This document shows positions 17,621 to 26,126 of a DNA stretch of 64,000 nucleotides, piece by piece. Position numbers and translations under genes: made by a program. The DNA lies in assembly GCF_963677725.1 (NCBI RefSeq), contig NZ_OY782507.1, forward strand, positions 4,446,171 through 4,510,170. The letters run 5' to 3'. The notes beneath the pieces are model-generated. The model was given only the letters and a program-made list of their open reading frames with translations, had not been told where the DNA came from and made no database searches. This stretch comes from an uncultured Cohaesibacter sp. (lineage in GTDB: Bacteria > Pseudomonadota > Alphaproteobacteria > Rhizobiales > Cohaesibacteraceae). Position 1 is the first letter of the stretch. The number at the start of each line of letters is the position of its first letter.

Positions 17621-17657
17621 GAACCCTCTTAATATCGGTTAGACATCAAGAGGGTTC
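17621..17657. repeat. Inverted repeat upstream of the DUF482 gene
   Basis: Perfect 10-bp dyad GAACCCTCTT / AAGAGGGTTC separated by 17 bases, in the 150-base gap between ugpQ and the DUF482 gene. Without a T run it is not a typical terminator. It could be an operator or an RNA hairpin between the two genes. Confidence 0.4.
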
Positions 17658-17704
17658 AATGGCTTGCTGTTGAAAAGGGCGCTCAAAGAAAGGGCAATAT
17701 ATGG

Positions 17705-18469
17705 TCAAAAGCTGATAGTATCGGGGTCGTAGCCTTCAAAGGTGACCTGATCGCAATGCTTCAGGGCCCAGATGTGATCTTCTGCGGATTTGGTGGTCCA
17801 GCAGATGACAGGCAGGCCTGTCAGCGCCTTCATCAGGTCGACCGAAGGGGCGGGGAAGTCTTTCTGGCAATAGGATATGAAATCGGGCTTGGTCACACCT
17901 GCATGAAGCAAGTGAGTCAGCTGATAGCGTTCCTCCTCGACAAGCTTGGATCCATCCTTGTCGCGGAAAAAGTCGCAAGACACGATGCCGCGCGGTCTGT
18001 CGGTGTGTTTTATGAGTTCGGCGACGACCTGAGGCGAGAAAGACATCAGCGCAGCGGGGCCTTGATAGGTCGCAAGGCTGGCGGCGACGGCGCGCTCCAG
18101 ACGGGCATCCTGCACTTTGGGTGTCTTCAATTCGATGATCAGCGGCACGCGCCCGTCAATATGGGCGAGCAAGGAGGCCAGATCCTCGATATGGTCACTG
18201 CCATTTTTGAAGGAAACTTTGCTCAATTCCGCCAGTGTCATCTCATCGACACGGCCGGTGCCGTGGGTTAGCCGCTCAAGGCTATAGTCGTGGAAGACCG
18301 CAGCTTTGTCATCTTTGGTGATCTGCACATCCAGCTCTATGGCAAAGTTGTGGTTGATGGCAGCATCGAAGGATTGTCGGCAATTTTCAACCCGCCCTTC
18401 AGTTGCGGCATGCAGACCGCGATGGGCGATGGGGCGTTTTGTGAGCCAAGTCAGATCTTGATTGGGCAT
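17705..18469 (-). CDS. ugpQ: Cytoplasmic glycerophosphodiester phosphodiesterase
   Basis: 254-residue GDPD-family TIM barrel. The catalytic and metal residues fit the family: H16-R17 in AHRG, E45 and D47 in ELDVQ, and H60 in FHDYSLERLT. There is no signal peptide, so it is the cytoplasmic UgpQ type that releases glycerol-3-phosphate from glycerophosphodiesters. It starts 46 bases after the ridA stop on the same strand. Confidence 0.9.
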   Translation of the reverse strand: MPNQDLTWLTKRPIAHRGLHAATEGRVENCRQSFDAAINHNFAIELDVQITKDDKAAVFHDYSLERLTHGTGRVDEMTLAELSKVSFKNGSDHIEDLASLLAHIDGRVPLIIELKTPKVQDARLERAVAASLATYQGPAALMSFSPQVVAELIKHTDRPRGIVSCDFFRDKDGSKLVEEERYQLTHLLHAGVTKPDFISYCQKDFPAPSVDLMKALTGLPVICWTTKSAEDHIWALKHCDQVTFEGYDPDTISF

Positions 18470-18515
18470 GAGGGGGTCGGCCTGTGCAATGAATGGATTC
18501 GACCCCCTGACGCTA

Positions 18516-18986
18516 TCAGTCTTCGCTCAGCTCAACAATGGCTTCCACCTCAACAGCCACACCAAATGGCAGGGAAGCGGCAGAGACAGCGGAGCGGGCG
18601 TGACGGCCCTTGTCACCAAACACTTCGACCATGAAATTGGACGCGCCATTGATCACGGCTGGCTGCTCGGCAAAATCGAGGGTGGAATTGACAAAACCGA
18701 CCAGTTTCACAACCCGAGCCACTTTGTCGAGGTCGCCGGTGGCAGCCTTCATCTGGGCGATCAGGTTAATGGCGCAGAGTTTTGCAGCGTCAGCACCCTG
18801 TTCGGTCTGCATTGTGTCGCCGAGCTTGCCCTGAAACTGGATGCCTTCGGCGGTCATTGGAATCTGGCCCGAGATGAACAGCTGATTGCCGGTTTTCACG
18901 AAGGGAACATAGTTGGCAGCGGGCGCCGCGGCTTCTGGCAGGCTAATGCCGAGTTCGGCAAGTTTGCTTTCAATGGCACCGGACAT
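18516..18986 (-). CDS. ridA: RidA/YjgF/YER057c family protein
   Basis: 156 residues. The family deaminates reactive enamine and imine intermediates. The segments FISGQIPM, LVGFVNSTLDF and the C-terminal ASLPFGVAVEVEAIVEL are characteristic. The length of about 155 fits the longer RidA subgroup rather than the 128-residue E. coli type. The start at MSGAIESKLAELG is supported by AGAGGAAG just upstream; an alternative 26 codons earlier has no such site. Confidence 0.88.
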   Translation of the reverse strand: MSGAIESKLAELGISLPEAAAPAANYVPFVKTGNQLFISGQIPMTAEGIQFQGKLGDTMQTEQGADAAKLCAINLIAQMKAATGDLDKVARVVKLVGFVNSTLDFAEQPAVINGASNFMVEVFGDKGRHARSAVSAASLPFGVAVEVEAIVELSED

Positions 18987-19171
18987 AGGTCTTCCTCTTG
19001 TTGTAATGATGCGGATGAACCGACGCTTCTGTTGATCGGGCGGCGGGGTTCCTAGCTGAACCATAAATAGGTGAGGCGGATGGGCAATGCCAGAAAAACC
19101 TTGCCAAATAACTTGTATGGCAAACGCATTTCAGGTCATGATCTCCGAGGAGACCTGAAGGAACGCCGAAT

Positions 19172-20083
19172 TTGACCTATTTGCCAGTTGCCTTTGTTGT
19201 ATATGATGTCTGGCTTGCCCGCCTTGGCGCCGCCTTGCGCCTGATTGGGGGCGGTCTGCTGGCTATTGTCTTTCTCTCCCTCTCTCTCTGTTTGGCAAGT
19301 GTCGTGAAAGCTGAGCCTGTGGCTCTGGCGCCCTATCGTGCCGTTTATGAAATCACGCTGGAGGAGGGGGGACGGCGATTGGCCCAACCGGCGGCCCTGA
19401 GGTCGCTTTCAGGGCGGATGGTCTATGAGCTGATGGGTAGCTCCTGCGAGGGCTATTCCATGACCCAGCGACTGGTAACTGCCGCCGATATGGTCGAGGG
19501 CGGACGGATCCTTGAAGATTTGCAGATGGCAGGCTTTGAGGATATTCGAGCCGGGTCGTTCGAATTTGTGTCCCGTCGGCTGATCGGCGATAAATTGGCT
19601 CAGAAGCAAAGGGGTGTTGCTTCCCTTAAGGGGGACAAGACCGAATTGACTCTGCGCGAGCCGCGAGCCGATCACCTGACCTTGCCTCACAAAGTGCTGT
19701 TTCCGATCAGTTTTCAAAAAGCCTTGATCAAAGCGGCCTTGAAGGGGGAGCGGCTTTTTTCGGCGCATTTGTTTGATGGGGCAGATAAGGTCGGAACCTA
19801 CTATCATACAACGTCAACGATCGGACCCGAGGCCACCTCAGGGCCGGGGGCTGCGCCAGAATCGGGGCCGCTGGAAGCCCTTGGCAAAATGAAGAGATGG
19901 CCGCTGACCATTGCCTATTTTCAGGCGTCCGAGCAAAGCGAAGCGATGACGCCGCTTTATGAGCTCTCAACCATCCTGTTTGAAAATGGGGTCAGTGGGT
20001 CGCTGCGGCTCGTCTTTTCCGATTATGTGATGCGGGCAACGCTCAAATCGATTGATATGCTGCCTGTTGCCGAATGTCCCTAA
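19172..20083 (+). CDS. eipB: EipB-like (DUF1849) periplasmic envelope-integrity protein
   Basis: 303 residues. An N-terminal signal peptide (about residues 1-47, LLAIVFLSLSLCLASVVKA) leads to a mature protein beginning near EPVALAPYRAVYEI, the recognisable opening of DUF1849. In Brucella, EipB folds as a beta-spiral and supports envelope integrity together with a TPR protein. Two cysteines (SSCEGY and the C-terminal AECP) match the conserved disulfide pair of that family. It starts with TTG, with GAAGGAA upstream; no in-frame ATG exists near the N-terminus. It is convergent with dinB with only 13 bases between the stops. Confidence 0.82.
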   Translation: MTYLPVAFVVYDVWLARLGAALRLIGGGLLAIVFLSLSLCLASVVKAEPVALAPYRAVYEITLEEGGRRLAQPAALRSLSGRMVYELMGSSCEGYSMTQRLVTAADMVEGGRILEDLQMAGFEDIRAGSFEFVSRRLIGDKLAQKQRGVASLKGDKTELTLREPRADHLTLPHKVLFPISFQKALIKAALKGERLFSAHLFDGADKVGTYYHTTSTIGPEATSGPGAAPESGPLEALGKMKRWPLTIAYFQASEQSEAMTPLYELSTILFENGVSGSLRLVFSDYVMRATLKSIDMLPVAECP

Positions 20084-20096
20084 CAGGCGGGCGTTC

Positions 20097-21461
20097 TCAG
20101 AGTCCGCTATCCTCGTCGGGCTTTTGGGCGGAATGGATTTCGACCACTTTTGCGTCCGTGGAACTCTCGCTTTTCAATTTGCCTTTCAGCGTCAGGCCCA
20201 GTTCGACCATGCGACCGCCGAATTTGGCGCTCAGTTTGTCCATGGCTTTTTCGGCTTGAGCGCGTTTGCCTGCTTGCTCGTCAACCAGATCGCGCGGGTC
20301 AGCAAAGGCGTCGTCATGCAATTCATTCAGCCCGATGCCGATGAGGCGGAATCGTTTGCCTTCGCCCAGTTCCTTGAGCAGCATGTCTTTGCCGATGGTG
20401 TAAAGCTTGTCAGCCAATTGGGTCGGGTCGGGCAGGGAGCGGCTGCGGGTGATGCTCTTGAACTGGGCCGATTTCATTTTCAATGTGATGGTGCGGCCAG
20501 CCAGACCAGCCTTTTTGGCGCGCTCGGCGGTTTTTTCAGACAGGCGACGCAGAACTGGCAGCAAATCATCAGCGTCCGACAGGTCTTGATTGAATGTGGT
20601 TTCCGAGCTGATGCTTTTGGTCTCGGACTGGGCCGAAACGGTGCGATTGTCCTGACCGCGGGACAGGCGAGCAAGGCGCAGGCCCATGGTGCCGTAGCGT
20701 TTGGCCAGTTCGGTCTCGTCAGCGCGGCGCAACTGATCGATTGTGTGGAAGCCATCTTGCGCCAGTTTCTTCTGTGTGACCTTGCCCACACCCCAGATCA
20801 GCGAAATTGGCTTGTTGGCGAGAAAGCTGTCTGTTTCCTCCTTGCCGATGATGGCAAAGCCGCGCGGCTTGTCGAGGTCGGAGGCGACCTTGGCGAGGAA
20901 TTTGTTGTGGCTCAGTCCCACCGACACAGTGATGCCGATGTCCTTTTCGATATCGCGGGCAAAGCGGGCAAGGGTATAGGCCGGGTAGGCGCGGTGCAGG
21001 CGCTCGGTGCCAGTCAGATCCAGAAAGGCTTCGTCGATGGAAAGGGGTTCGACCAACGGGGTGAGGGACTGCATCGCGGTGCGGATTTCCTTGCCGACAC
21101 GACTGTATTTTTCCATGTTGGGCCGAATGATGACCGCTTCGGGGCAGAGCTTTCTGGCTTGAAACATCGGCATGGCGGAGCGGACGCCGCGAATGCGTGC
21201 GATATAGCAGGCGGTGGAGACCACACCTCGCTCACCACCGCCAATGATGACGGGCTTGTCGCGAATGTCGGGATTGTCGCGCTTTTCCACTGCCGCATAG
21301 AAAGAATCACAATCGACATGGGCGATGGAAAGCAGTCGCAACTCGCTGTGACGGATCAGGCGCGGTGAGCGACAATGGGGGCAGCGCGACGGAGCCCCAT
21401 CTCCTTCGGACAGGCAGTCTCGGCACAGATAGGTGAGAGGGGCTGTGGGGGCAGAGGACAT
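20097..21461 (-). CDS. dinB: DNA polymerase IV with N-terminal zinc ribbon
   Basis: 454-residue Y-family translesion polymerase. Catalytic carboxylates are in [11 protein letters not shown] and [11 protein letters not shown]. An extra 40-residue N-terminal module with C13, C16, C27 and C30 (CRDC...CPHC) forms a probable zinc ribbon that is absent from E. coli Pol IV but common in Alphaproteobacteria. The C-terminal little-finger domain is complete. The C-terminus is hydrophilic and no clear beta-clamp pentapeptide was recognised. Confidence 0.92.
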   Translation of the reverse strand: MSSAPTAPLTYLCRDCLSEGDGAPSRCPHCRSPRLIRHSELRLLSIAHVDCDSFYAAVEKRDNPDIRDKPVIIGGGERGVVSTACYIARIRGVRSAMPMFQARKLCPEAVIIRPNMEKYSRVGKEIRTAMQSLTPLVEPLSIDEAFLDLTGTERLHRAYPAYTLARFARDIEKDIGITVSVGLSHNKFLAKVASDLDKPRGFAIIGKEETDSFLANKPISLIWGVGKVTQKKLAQDGFHTIDQLRRADETELAKRYGTMGLRLARLSRGQDNRTVSAQSETKSISSETTFNQDLSDADDLLPVLRRLSEKTAERAKKAGLAGRTITLKMKSAQFKSITRSRSLPDPTQLADKLYTIGKDMLLKELGEGKRFRLIGIGLNELHDDAFADPRDLVDEQAGKRAQAEKAMDKLSAKFGGRMVELGLTLKGKLKSESSTDAKVVEIHSAQKPDEDSGL

Positions 21462-21505
21462 TGTCTCGGCTTTTTAGGTCGCAGCTTTGTTGATGGAGCG
21501 TTGGT

Positions 21506-21811
21506 TTAGAGAGAATCCGTGGTGGCCATGCTCATTGGGTCAAGGCGTGCCTTGGCGGTGACGACCTCTTCGGGTGTCAGCCCATTGTTGCTGGCAAAGG
21601 CCAACAATAGCGAATCATCGGTGAGAAGAAAATCCAGGATGGCCGCCAGAAATGACGCTTCTGAGGCAATTTCCCGCAAGTCTGCCGGATCTAGCCCTGA
21701 AAGAGCCAAGAAACGGCCCATCAAATCGGGATCTGCTGACAAAAAACCTAAAGCCTTGATGGCAATGGCTTCTGCAGTCTCGAAGTTTGGCAGAGAACGG
21801 TTTATAGTCAT
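21506..21811 (-). CDS. DUF3572 family protein
   Basis: 101 residues from the ATG at 21811 (MTINRSLPNFETAEAIAIKAL). Helical, soluble and recognisable as DUF3572, a family of unknown function usually next to divK in Rhizobiales. An AAAGGG site lies upstream of this start. Divergent from divK with 135 bases between starts. Confidence 0.75.
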   Translation of the reverse strand: MTINRSLPNFETAEAIAIKALGFLSADPDLMGRFLALSGLDPADLREIASEASFLAAILDFLLTDDSLLLAFASNNGLTPEEVVTAKARLDPMSMATTDSL

Positions 21812-21946
21812 TGGCAGTGTTTGCCCTTTTGAAAGATTTGTCGCGTATAAAAGTGGACAGATAATACCGCATCCCCTCAAGAAGCCCAGATCAAACTGAT
21901 CTTGGCACCGGGTCTGCCCAGGTATTTCAGATCGATGGACGGGATC

Positions 21947-22318
21947 ATGGCCAAGAAAATACTCATTGTTGAAGATAACGAGCTGAATATGAAGCTATTT
22001 CTCGATCTTCTCGAGGCCTATGGGTATGAAACCGTCGGAACCCGCAATGGGTTGGAAGCGCTGGATTTGGCGCGGGAGCATCGACCGGAACTGATTCTCA
22101 TGGATATTCAGTTGCCTGAGGTGTCCGGACTGGAAGTGACCAAGTGGCTCAAGGAAGACGATGATTTGCGCACCATTCCGGTGGTTGCTGTCACGGCTTT
22201 TGCCATGAAGGGGGATGAGGAGCGCATTCGTCAAGGAGGCTGCGAGGCCTATTTGTCGAAGCCCATTTCTGTTGCCAAATTTATCGAAACCGTACGCACC
22301 TATGCCGGTGATGCCTGA
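21947..22318 (+). CDS. divK: Single-domain response regulator DivK
   Basis: 123-residue receiver domain with the acidic pocket E9-D10, phospho-acceptor D53 ([13 protein letters not shown]) and conserved Lys in YLSKPIS. DivK relays polarity information between the DivJ and PleC kinases and controls CtrA activity in Alphaproteobacteria. The start at [10 protein letters not shown] gives the canonical length. It is followed 25 bases later by pleD, the conserved order. Confidence 0.95.
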   Translation: MAKKILIVEDNELNMKLFLDLLEAYGYETVGTRNGLEALDLAREHRPELILMDIQLPEVSGLEVTKWLKEDDDLRTIPVVAVTAFAMKGDEERIRQGGCEAYLSKPISVAKFIETVRTYAGDA

Positions 22319-22343
22319 CAGACTTTTCGATTGAGGAATTTTG

Positions 22344-23726
22344 ATGTCCGCTCGTGTTCTGGTCGTTGACGATATCCCTGCCAATGTGAAGCTGTTGGAA
22401 GCCCGCCTGATGGCGGACTATTTCGATGTGCTCTGTGCCCAAAGCGGCAAGGAAGCGCTGGAAATTCTTGCTCTCAATATGGTCGATATCGTGCTGCTCG
22501 ATGTCATGATGCCTGAAATGGACGGATTCGAAGTCTGTCGCCGCATCAAGGCCAATCCGCAGACCATGCATATTCCAGTTGTTATGGTGACCGCGCTTGA
22601 TCAGGTCAGTGACCGGGTCATGGGGCTTGAAGCGGGTGCTGATGATTTTCTGACCAAGCCTCTGAACGACATGGCGCTAATCAGCCGTGTGAAGTCTCTG
22701 GTCCGCGTCAAGATGATGACTGACGAGTTGCGGTCTCGCGCGTCGACATCAGAGCAGATGGGGCTCGATGATGGCGGCTTCATGAACAAGCTGCAGCATC
22801 AAGAGGGGGGGCGCGTCCTTCTGGTTGATGATATGCGTTCGAGCACAGAGAGAATTCGCAAGCAGGTGCGCGGCGAATATGAGCTTGTGTTCGAGAATGA
22901 TCTGCAAATGGCCTTGCGTCGCTGTGCCGACGAAGATCTCGATTGTGTGTTGGTCAATCTTGGTACCCAGACCTTCGATGCGTTGCGGCTTTGTGCTCAA
23001 TTGCGCTCGTTGGAAAGCACCCGGATGCTGCCTATCCTTGTCCTTGCGGATGAGAGTGATCAGGGCAGGATCATGCGATCTCTGGATCTTGGGGTGAATG
23101 ATTATGTGCGTCAGCCGGTTGATCGCAATGAGCTGTTGGCCCGCATCAAGACGCAGGTGTTGCGCAAGCGCTATCTGGATGCCTTGCGGGATTCGATTCA
23201 GCATTCGATGGAACTGGCGGTTCTTGACGGGCTGACCAAGCTCTATAACCGTCGTTACATGACCACACATCTGAATTCACTGCTCGCCGCTGCGGGCGAG
23301 AGGGAAAAGCCTCTGACATTGCTGCTGATGGATATTGACCACTTCAAGTCGGTCAATGACACGCACGGTCATGATGCTGGTGACGAAGTATTGCAAGAAT
23401 TCTCCAATCGAATCCGCAAGAATACACGCGGTATTGATCTTGTTTGCCGATATGGCGGTGAAGAATTCGTGGTCATCATGCCGGACACCGATCATGCTCT
23501 GGCAACTGTGGTGGCAGAACGGATTCGCAAGAAAGTCTTCGAAAAACCTTTCATCATCCATAAAGGGCGCGACATGCTCGATGTGACCGTGTCCATTGGC
23601 CTTGCTTCGGTGGAGAATGGCAGCGAAAGTCAGGATCGGTTGCTCAAACGGGCGGATAATGCGCTCTATCAGGCCAAGGAAAGCGGTCGCAACCGCGTTG
23701 TCGTCGCCAGTGAAGAAGCGGCTTGA
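22344..23726 (+). CDS. pleD: Response regulator / diguanylate cyclase PleD
   Basis: 460 residues: receiver domain 1 with D53, a second degenerate receiver (about 155-280) and a GGDEF-type cyclase domain with active site GGEEF at 371-375. The inhibitory c-di-GMP I-site RGID at 362-365 is intact with the correct spacing, so product feedback is expected. It makes c-di-GMP at the pole during cell differentiation. An ATG preceded by GAGGA is used; a TTG lies one codon upstream. Co-oriented with divK. Confidence 0.95.
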   Translation: MSARVLVVDDIPANVKLLEARLMADYFDVLCAQSGKEALEILALNMVDIVLLDVMMPEMDGFEVCRRIKANPQTMHIPVVMVTALDQVSDRVMGLEAGADDFLTKPLNDMALISRVKSLVRVKMMTDELRSRASTSEQMGLDDGGFMNKLQHQEGGRVLLVDDMRSSTERIRKQVRGEYELVFENDLQMALRRCADEDLDCVLVNLGTQTFDALRLCAQLRSLESTRMLPILVLADESDQGRIMRSLDLGVNDYVRQPVDRNELLARIKTQVLRKRYLDALRDSIQHSMELAVLDGLTKLYNRRYMTTHLNSLLAAAGEREKPLTLLLMDIDHFKSVNDTHGHDAGDEVLQEFSNRIRKNTRGIDLVCRYGGEEFVVIMPDTDHALATVVAERIRKKVFEKPFIIHKGRDMLDVTVSIGLASVENGSESQDRLLKRADNALYQAKESGRNRVVVASEEAA

Positions 23727-23926
23727 CAAATTCTGACCACGGATTCGGTCTCACTTTTTGATGGAAACGGTCGCGTTGCTGGGGATATTGTGACTCCCCA
23801 TGCATGCAATCGGCAATAGAAGCTCCGTTTCATGCCTGTCACACGCTGTTTTATGCTGTCCAGAGGCGCGTTAAGGTTAATTTTTCATTAAAAGTGCGCA
23901 TTATTATTGAATGTTTAAACAATTCG

Positions 23927-23954
23927 TTGAAATCTTGTTTTTTTTTGTTACGCT
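23927..23954 (+). promoter_or_regulatory. Candidate sigma-70 promoter for the small RNA
   Basis: TTGAAA (-35) and TACGCT (-10) separated by 16 bases that include a T9 run. This would start transcription near 23961, directly upstream of the hairpins. Suggestive, not proven. Confidence 0.4.
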
Positions 23955-23960
23955 GATCTA

Positions 23961-24150
23961 GCATGATGGAAGTGGGGACGTCTGTGCATGCTTTACAGAA
24001 AATCTGTATGTGCTTGCGTGCTCAATCCAGCCACGAATTCCCCTACGGAAAGCTCAGGTCCGCCGCATCTCCTGGGACCGTAGGGCTTGGTCGGTTCAGG
24101 CGCAGCAAGAGTGGCCTCCTCAAGTGGTCTGCATCTGAACCGGCCATCCT
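23961..24150 (+). ncRNA. Candidate trans-acting small RNA with anti-Shine-Dalgarno loops
   Basis: Three consecutive hairpins. A: TACAGA/TCTGTA with an AAA loop (23994-24008). B: CCCTAC + GGTCC paired with GGACC + GTAGGG (24041-24085), whose 13-base loop contains UCUCCU (24068-24073). C: an 11-bp stem from 24089 to 24145 with an inner 4-bp stem, whose apical loop contains CCUCCU (24115-24120). CU-rich anti-Shine-Dalgarno loops are typical of alphaproteobacterial regulatory RNA families such as the cuckoo/CcsR and alpha-r groups. Strand, 5' end and 3' end are inferred from the promoter-like boxes and loop motifs. No terminator with a long U run is evident; the 3' flank is only pyrimidine-rich. 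Confidence 0.45.
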
Positions 24151-24294
24151 TTCTTTCTGCGCACCTTCCATCTTTTCCCTAAATTGATATCTCTCATGCT
24201 CTCATCAAGATGAGAAGGCCTATGGAATCCGTTGGCGTGGACGCGAAGGGGCGCTGCGTCTTAGCCGTAATTCCTATGGAACCAGCCAGAACGC

Positions 24295-24328
24295 AAAAAG
24301 GCCCGCAAGAAATCTTGCGAGCCTTTTT
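24295..24328. terminator. Terminator of rpmG (possibly bidirectional)
   Basis: Seven-base-pair stem CGCAAGA/TCTTGCG extended by GGC/GCC, flanked by A5 and T5, so it can work in both directions. It lies 22 bases beyond the rpmG stop on the minus strand and could also stop transcripts coming from pleD or the candidate RNA. Confidence 0.85.
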
Positions 24329-24350
24329 GATGTCAATCTTACAGAGAAGC

Positions 24351-24518
24351 TTATTTGATTTTTGCTTCTTTGAATTCAACATGTTTCTTGGCCACCGGGT
24401 CGTACTTCCGCTTGACCATTTTTTCGGTCATGGTGCGGGAGTTCTTTTTGGTGACATAGAAGTAACCCGTATCAGCGGTGCTGACCAGACGGATCTTGAT
24501 AGTTGTTGCCTTAGCCAT
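24351..24518 (-). CDS. rpmG: 50S ribosomal protein L33, cysteine-free type
   Basis: 55 residues, [25 protein letters not shown] and onward, the full length of bacterial L33. None of the zinc-binding cysteines of the C+ form are present, so this is the zinc-independent type. A GGAAAAG site supports the start. It follows divK-pleD in the usual alphaproteobacterial order but is on the opposite strand. Confidence 0.95.
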   Translation of the reverse strand: MAKATTIKIRLVSTADTGYFYVTKKNSRTMTEKMVKRKYDPVAKKHVEFKEAKIK

Positions 24519-24647
24519 TTTGTCTTTTCCGTCTCTTGGGCCCGCAGTTGGCTTTGACAGCTGGTCTGTCACTCACCAAAGGGTGCGGGCTGAAGATGCG
24601 CTGAGCGGAAAAGAACCGGCTCAGCATAAAACCTGTTTCGAGCCGCC

Positions 24648-24675
24648 AAACTACGCAAAGTTGGCTTATTGTCAA
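24648..24675 (-). promoter_or_regulatory. Probable sigma-70 promoter of rpmG
   Basis: On the minus strand TTGACA (24675-24670), 16 bases, TAGTTT (24653-24648). The -35 is a perfect consensus. The start point would give a leader of about 120 bases to rpmG. Confidence 0.6.
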
Positions 24676-24762
24676 GGGTGCGGCACCAATTATCGACGCC
24701 ATTCTTGAAGGAGATGCATTTTCGCACCGAGAAAGCTGCCAAAAGGCAGGGTAAAGGGCCGT

Positions 24763-25530
24763 TTAGACCTCGGATCGTACCATCGCCTTACCCTGCATGT
24801 AGAAGAAGGGGGTGGCTTCATTGGGGGTGAAATCCGGGTCTCGCTGGAGCCGATTTTCAAGTTCGGTGAGAATCTCCTGGGTGATGCGCGGCAGGTCGAG
24901 CTTGTGGGCGTCCGCTATGGTCAGCCAGTGTAGGTCTTCCAGCTCTCCTGTGGGGCCTGTGCCTTCGGGAAGGCGGTCGATGATGTGGCATGCATCCACG
25001 GCAAAGAATCGCGTGTCAAAGCGCCGTGTGCGGCCTGGAGGGGTGATGGCACGGGCGATGAAGCGATAGGGGGAAAGGTCGGGCAGCAAGCCGCGCGTCT
25101 TGAAAGCCTCCCAGTCGCTGCCCTTCAGGCGCTTGTCGCTGCCCTTGACGCCCAGAAACAAACCGGCCTCTTCGTAGGTCTCGCGAATGGCACACATGAC
25201 GAGGCCGCGCATGCGGGCATCGCTGTTGCCATTCTTGGCCTTGGCGCGCAGTTTTTCAAGCACATGGGGGTGCAAATCGCCGGCAAAGGGCACATGGCGG
25301 TCCGTCGAATCAAGGCGACCACCGGGAAAAACGAATTTTCCGGGCATGAAGCGATGCTTCATATGGCGACGACCCATCAGAACCTTTGGTTCGCCGTGCT
25401 CTCGATCAAGAATGATCAGCGTGGCAGCATCCTTGGGGCGGATGTTTGTGTGCGCCCTGTCATACATGCGAAGGGCGTTGGCGGTCAGTTCCGGGTGCGT
25501 GACGGGGGGCTTTTCAATCAATTCGGACAT
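24763..25530 (-). CDS. NUDIX hydrolase
   Basis: 255 residues. The core of the NUDIX box, RETYEEAGLFLG, is present at about residues 118-129, preceded by FVFPGGRLD. The spacing between GG and RE is longer than in the standard 23-residue box, as in the NUDT19/RppH-distant subgroup that acts on CoA or similar nucleoside diphosphates. The start at MSELIEKPP is chosen because of the GAGAGA site; a longer form adds seven codons. It heads toward rpmG on the minus strand. Substrate unknown. Confidence 0.85.
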   Translation of the reverse strand: MSELIEKPPVTHPELTANALRMYDRAHTNIRPKDAATLIILDREHGEPKVLMGRRHMKHRFMPGKFVFPGGRLDSTDRHVPFAGDLHPHVLEKLRAKAKNGNSDARMRGLVMCAIRETYEEAGLFLGVKGSDKRLKGSDWEAFKTRGLLPDLSPYRFIARAITPPGRTRRFDTRFFAVDACHIIDRLPEGTGPTGELEDLHWLTIADAHKLDLPRITQEILTELENRLQRDPDFTPNEATPFFYMQGKAMVRSEV

Positions 25531-25607
25531 AATCTCTCGGTCGGCCGCCAATAGGCAAGCGCGTGCGAACTGGTGTTAATGGGATAACCGACCAACCGAT
25601 GCAGAAA

Positions 25608-26039
25608 CTATAGGCGTTCCGGGAGGTCGGGCTCGGCATTGGGATCAAAGCCGTGCATATAGTTTGCCCACTGTAAAGCGACAATCGCGCCTTTGATAGG
25701 GCGCAAAAATGCTAAGGACATCGCAATGGTGACCGGGATCCCGATGGTCATGTGAATCCAAAGGGCAGGCCTGAAGACCACTTCCATCCAGATGACCAAA
25801 GGCACAATGATGTGACCGACGATAAAAATCGTGAAATAGGGAGGGGCGTCATCGGCGCGATGATGGGAATAGTGCTCGCCACAATTGCTGCACTTATCGG
25901 TGACTTGCAGAAAGCCGTCAAACAAGTGGCCTTTCTGGCAATTTGGACATCGGCAGAGGGCACCTTGAACCATAGCCGCAAAAACACCACGGTGCGGTTT
26001 GGCTTGCAGGCCGAGGCTGCTTGTCATTTGGCTTGTCAC
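25608..26039 (-). CDS. DUF983 family membrane protein
   Basis: 143 residues. A zinc-ribbon-like N-terminal half has two CxxC pairs (CPNC, CSNC), followed by the family motif DDAPPYFTIFIVGHI and two transmembrane helices. The start is GTG at 26039, with AAAAAGGA eight bases before it; an ATG lies four codons inside. DUF983 proteins are common in Alphaproteobacteria, often beside rnr, as here. Function unknown. Confidence 0.82.
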   Translation of the reverse strand: MTSQMTSSLGLQAKPHRGVFAAMVQGALCRCPNCQKGHLFDGFLQVTDKCSNCGEHYSHHRADDAPPYFTIFIVGHIIVPLVIWMEVVFRPALWIHMTIGIPVTIAMSLAFLRPIKGAIVALQWANYMHGFDPNAEPDLPERL

Positions 26040-26126
26040 TCCATTCGTCCTTTTTGGCTTGTTTCGTTGTGACTGATCCCCTCTTACAGTCGAGCCATTT
26101 ATATATAGTAATTATGCGTAGATTGT

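Larger units (their letters stand above)
23727..24294. other. Long gap between pleD and rpmG
   Basis: About 570 bases with no credible protein gene. It holds a promoter-like pair at 23927-23954 and the three-hairpin element described at 23961-24146. The rest (24150-24290) shows no clear structure. Confidence 0.6.

Noticed and set aside
23961-24150. 6S RNA, SRP RNA or tmRNA as identity of the structured element
   Set aside because: No single long hairpin with central bulge (6S), no GGAAGCAGCC-type SRP loop and no tag-coding segment (tmRNA).
23963-24187. 74-codon frame within the pleD-rpmG gap
   Set aside because: Coincides with the three hairpins, has no ribosome binding site and no protein-like pattern; a structured RNA explains the region better.
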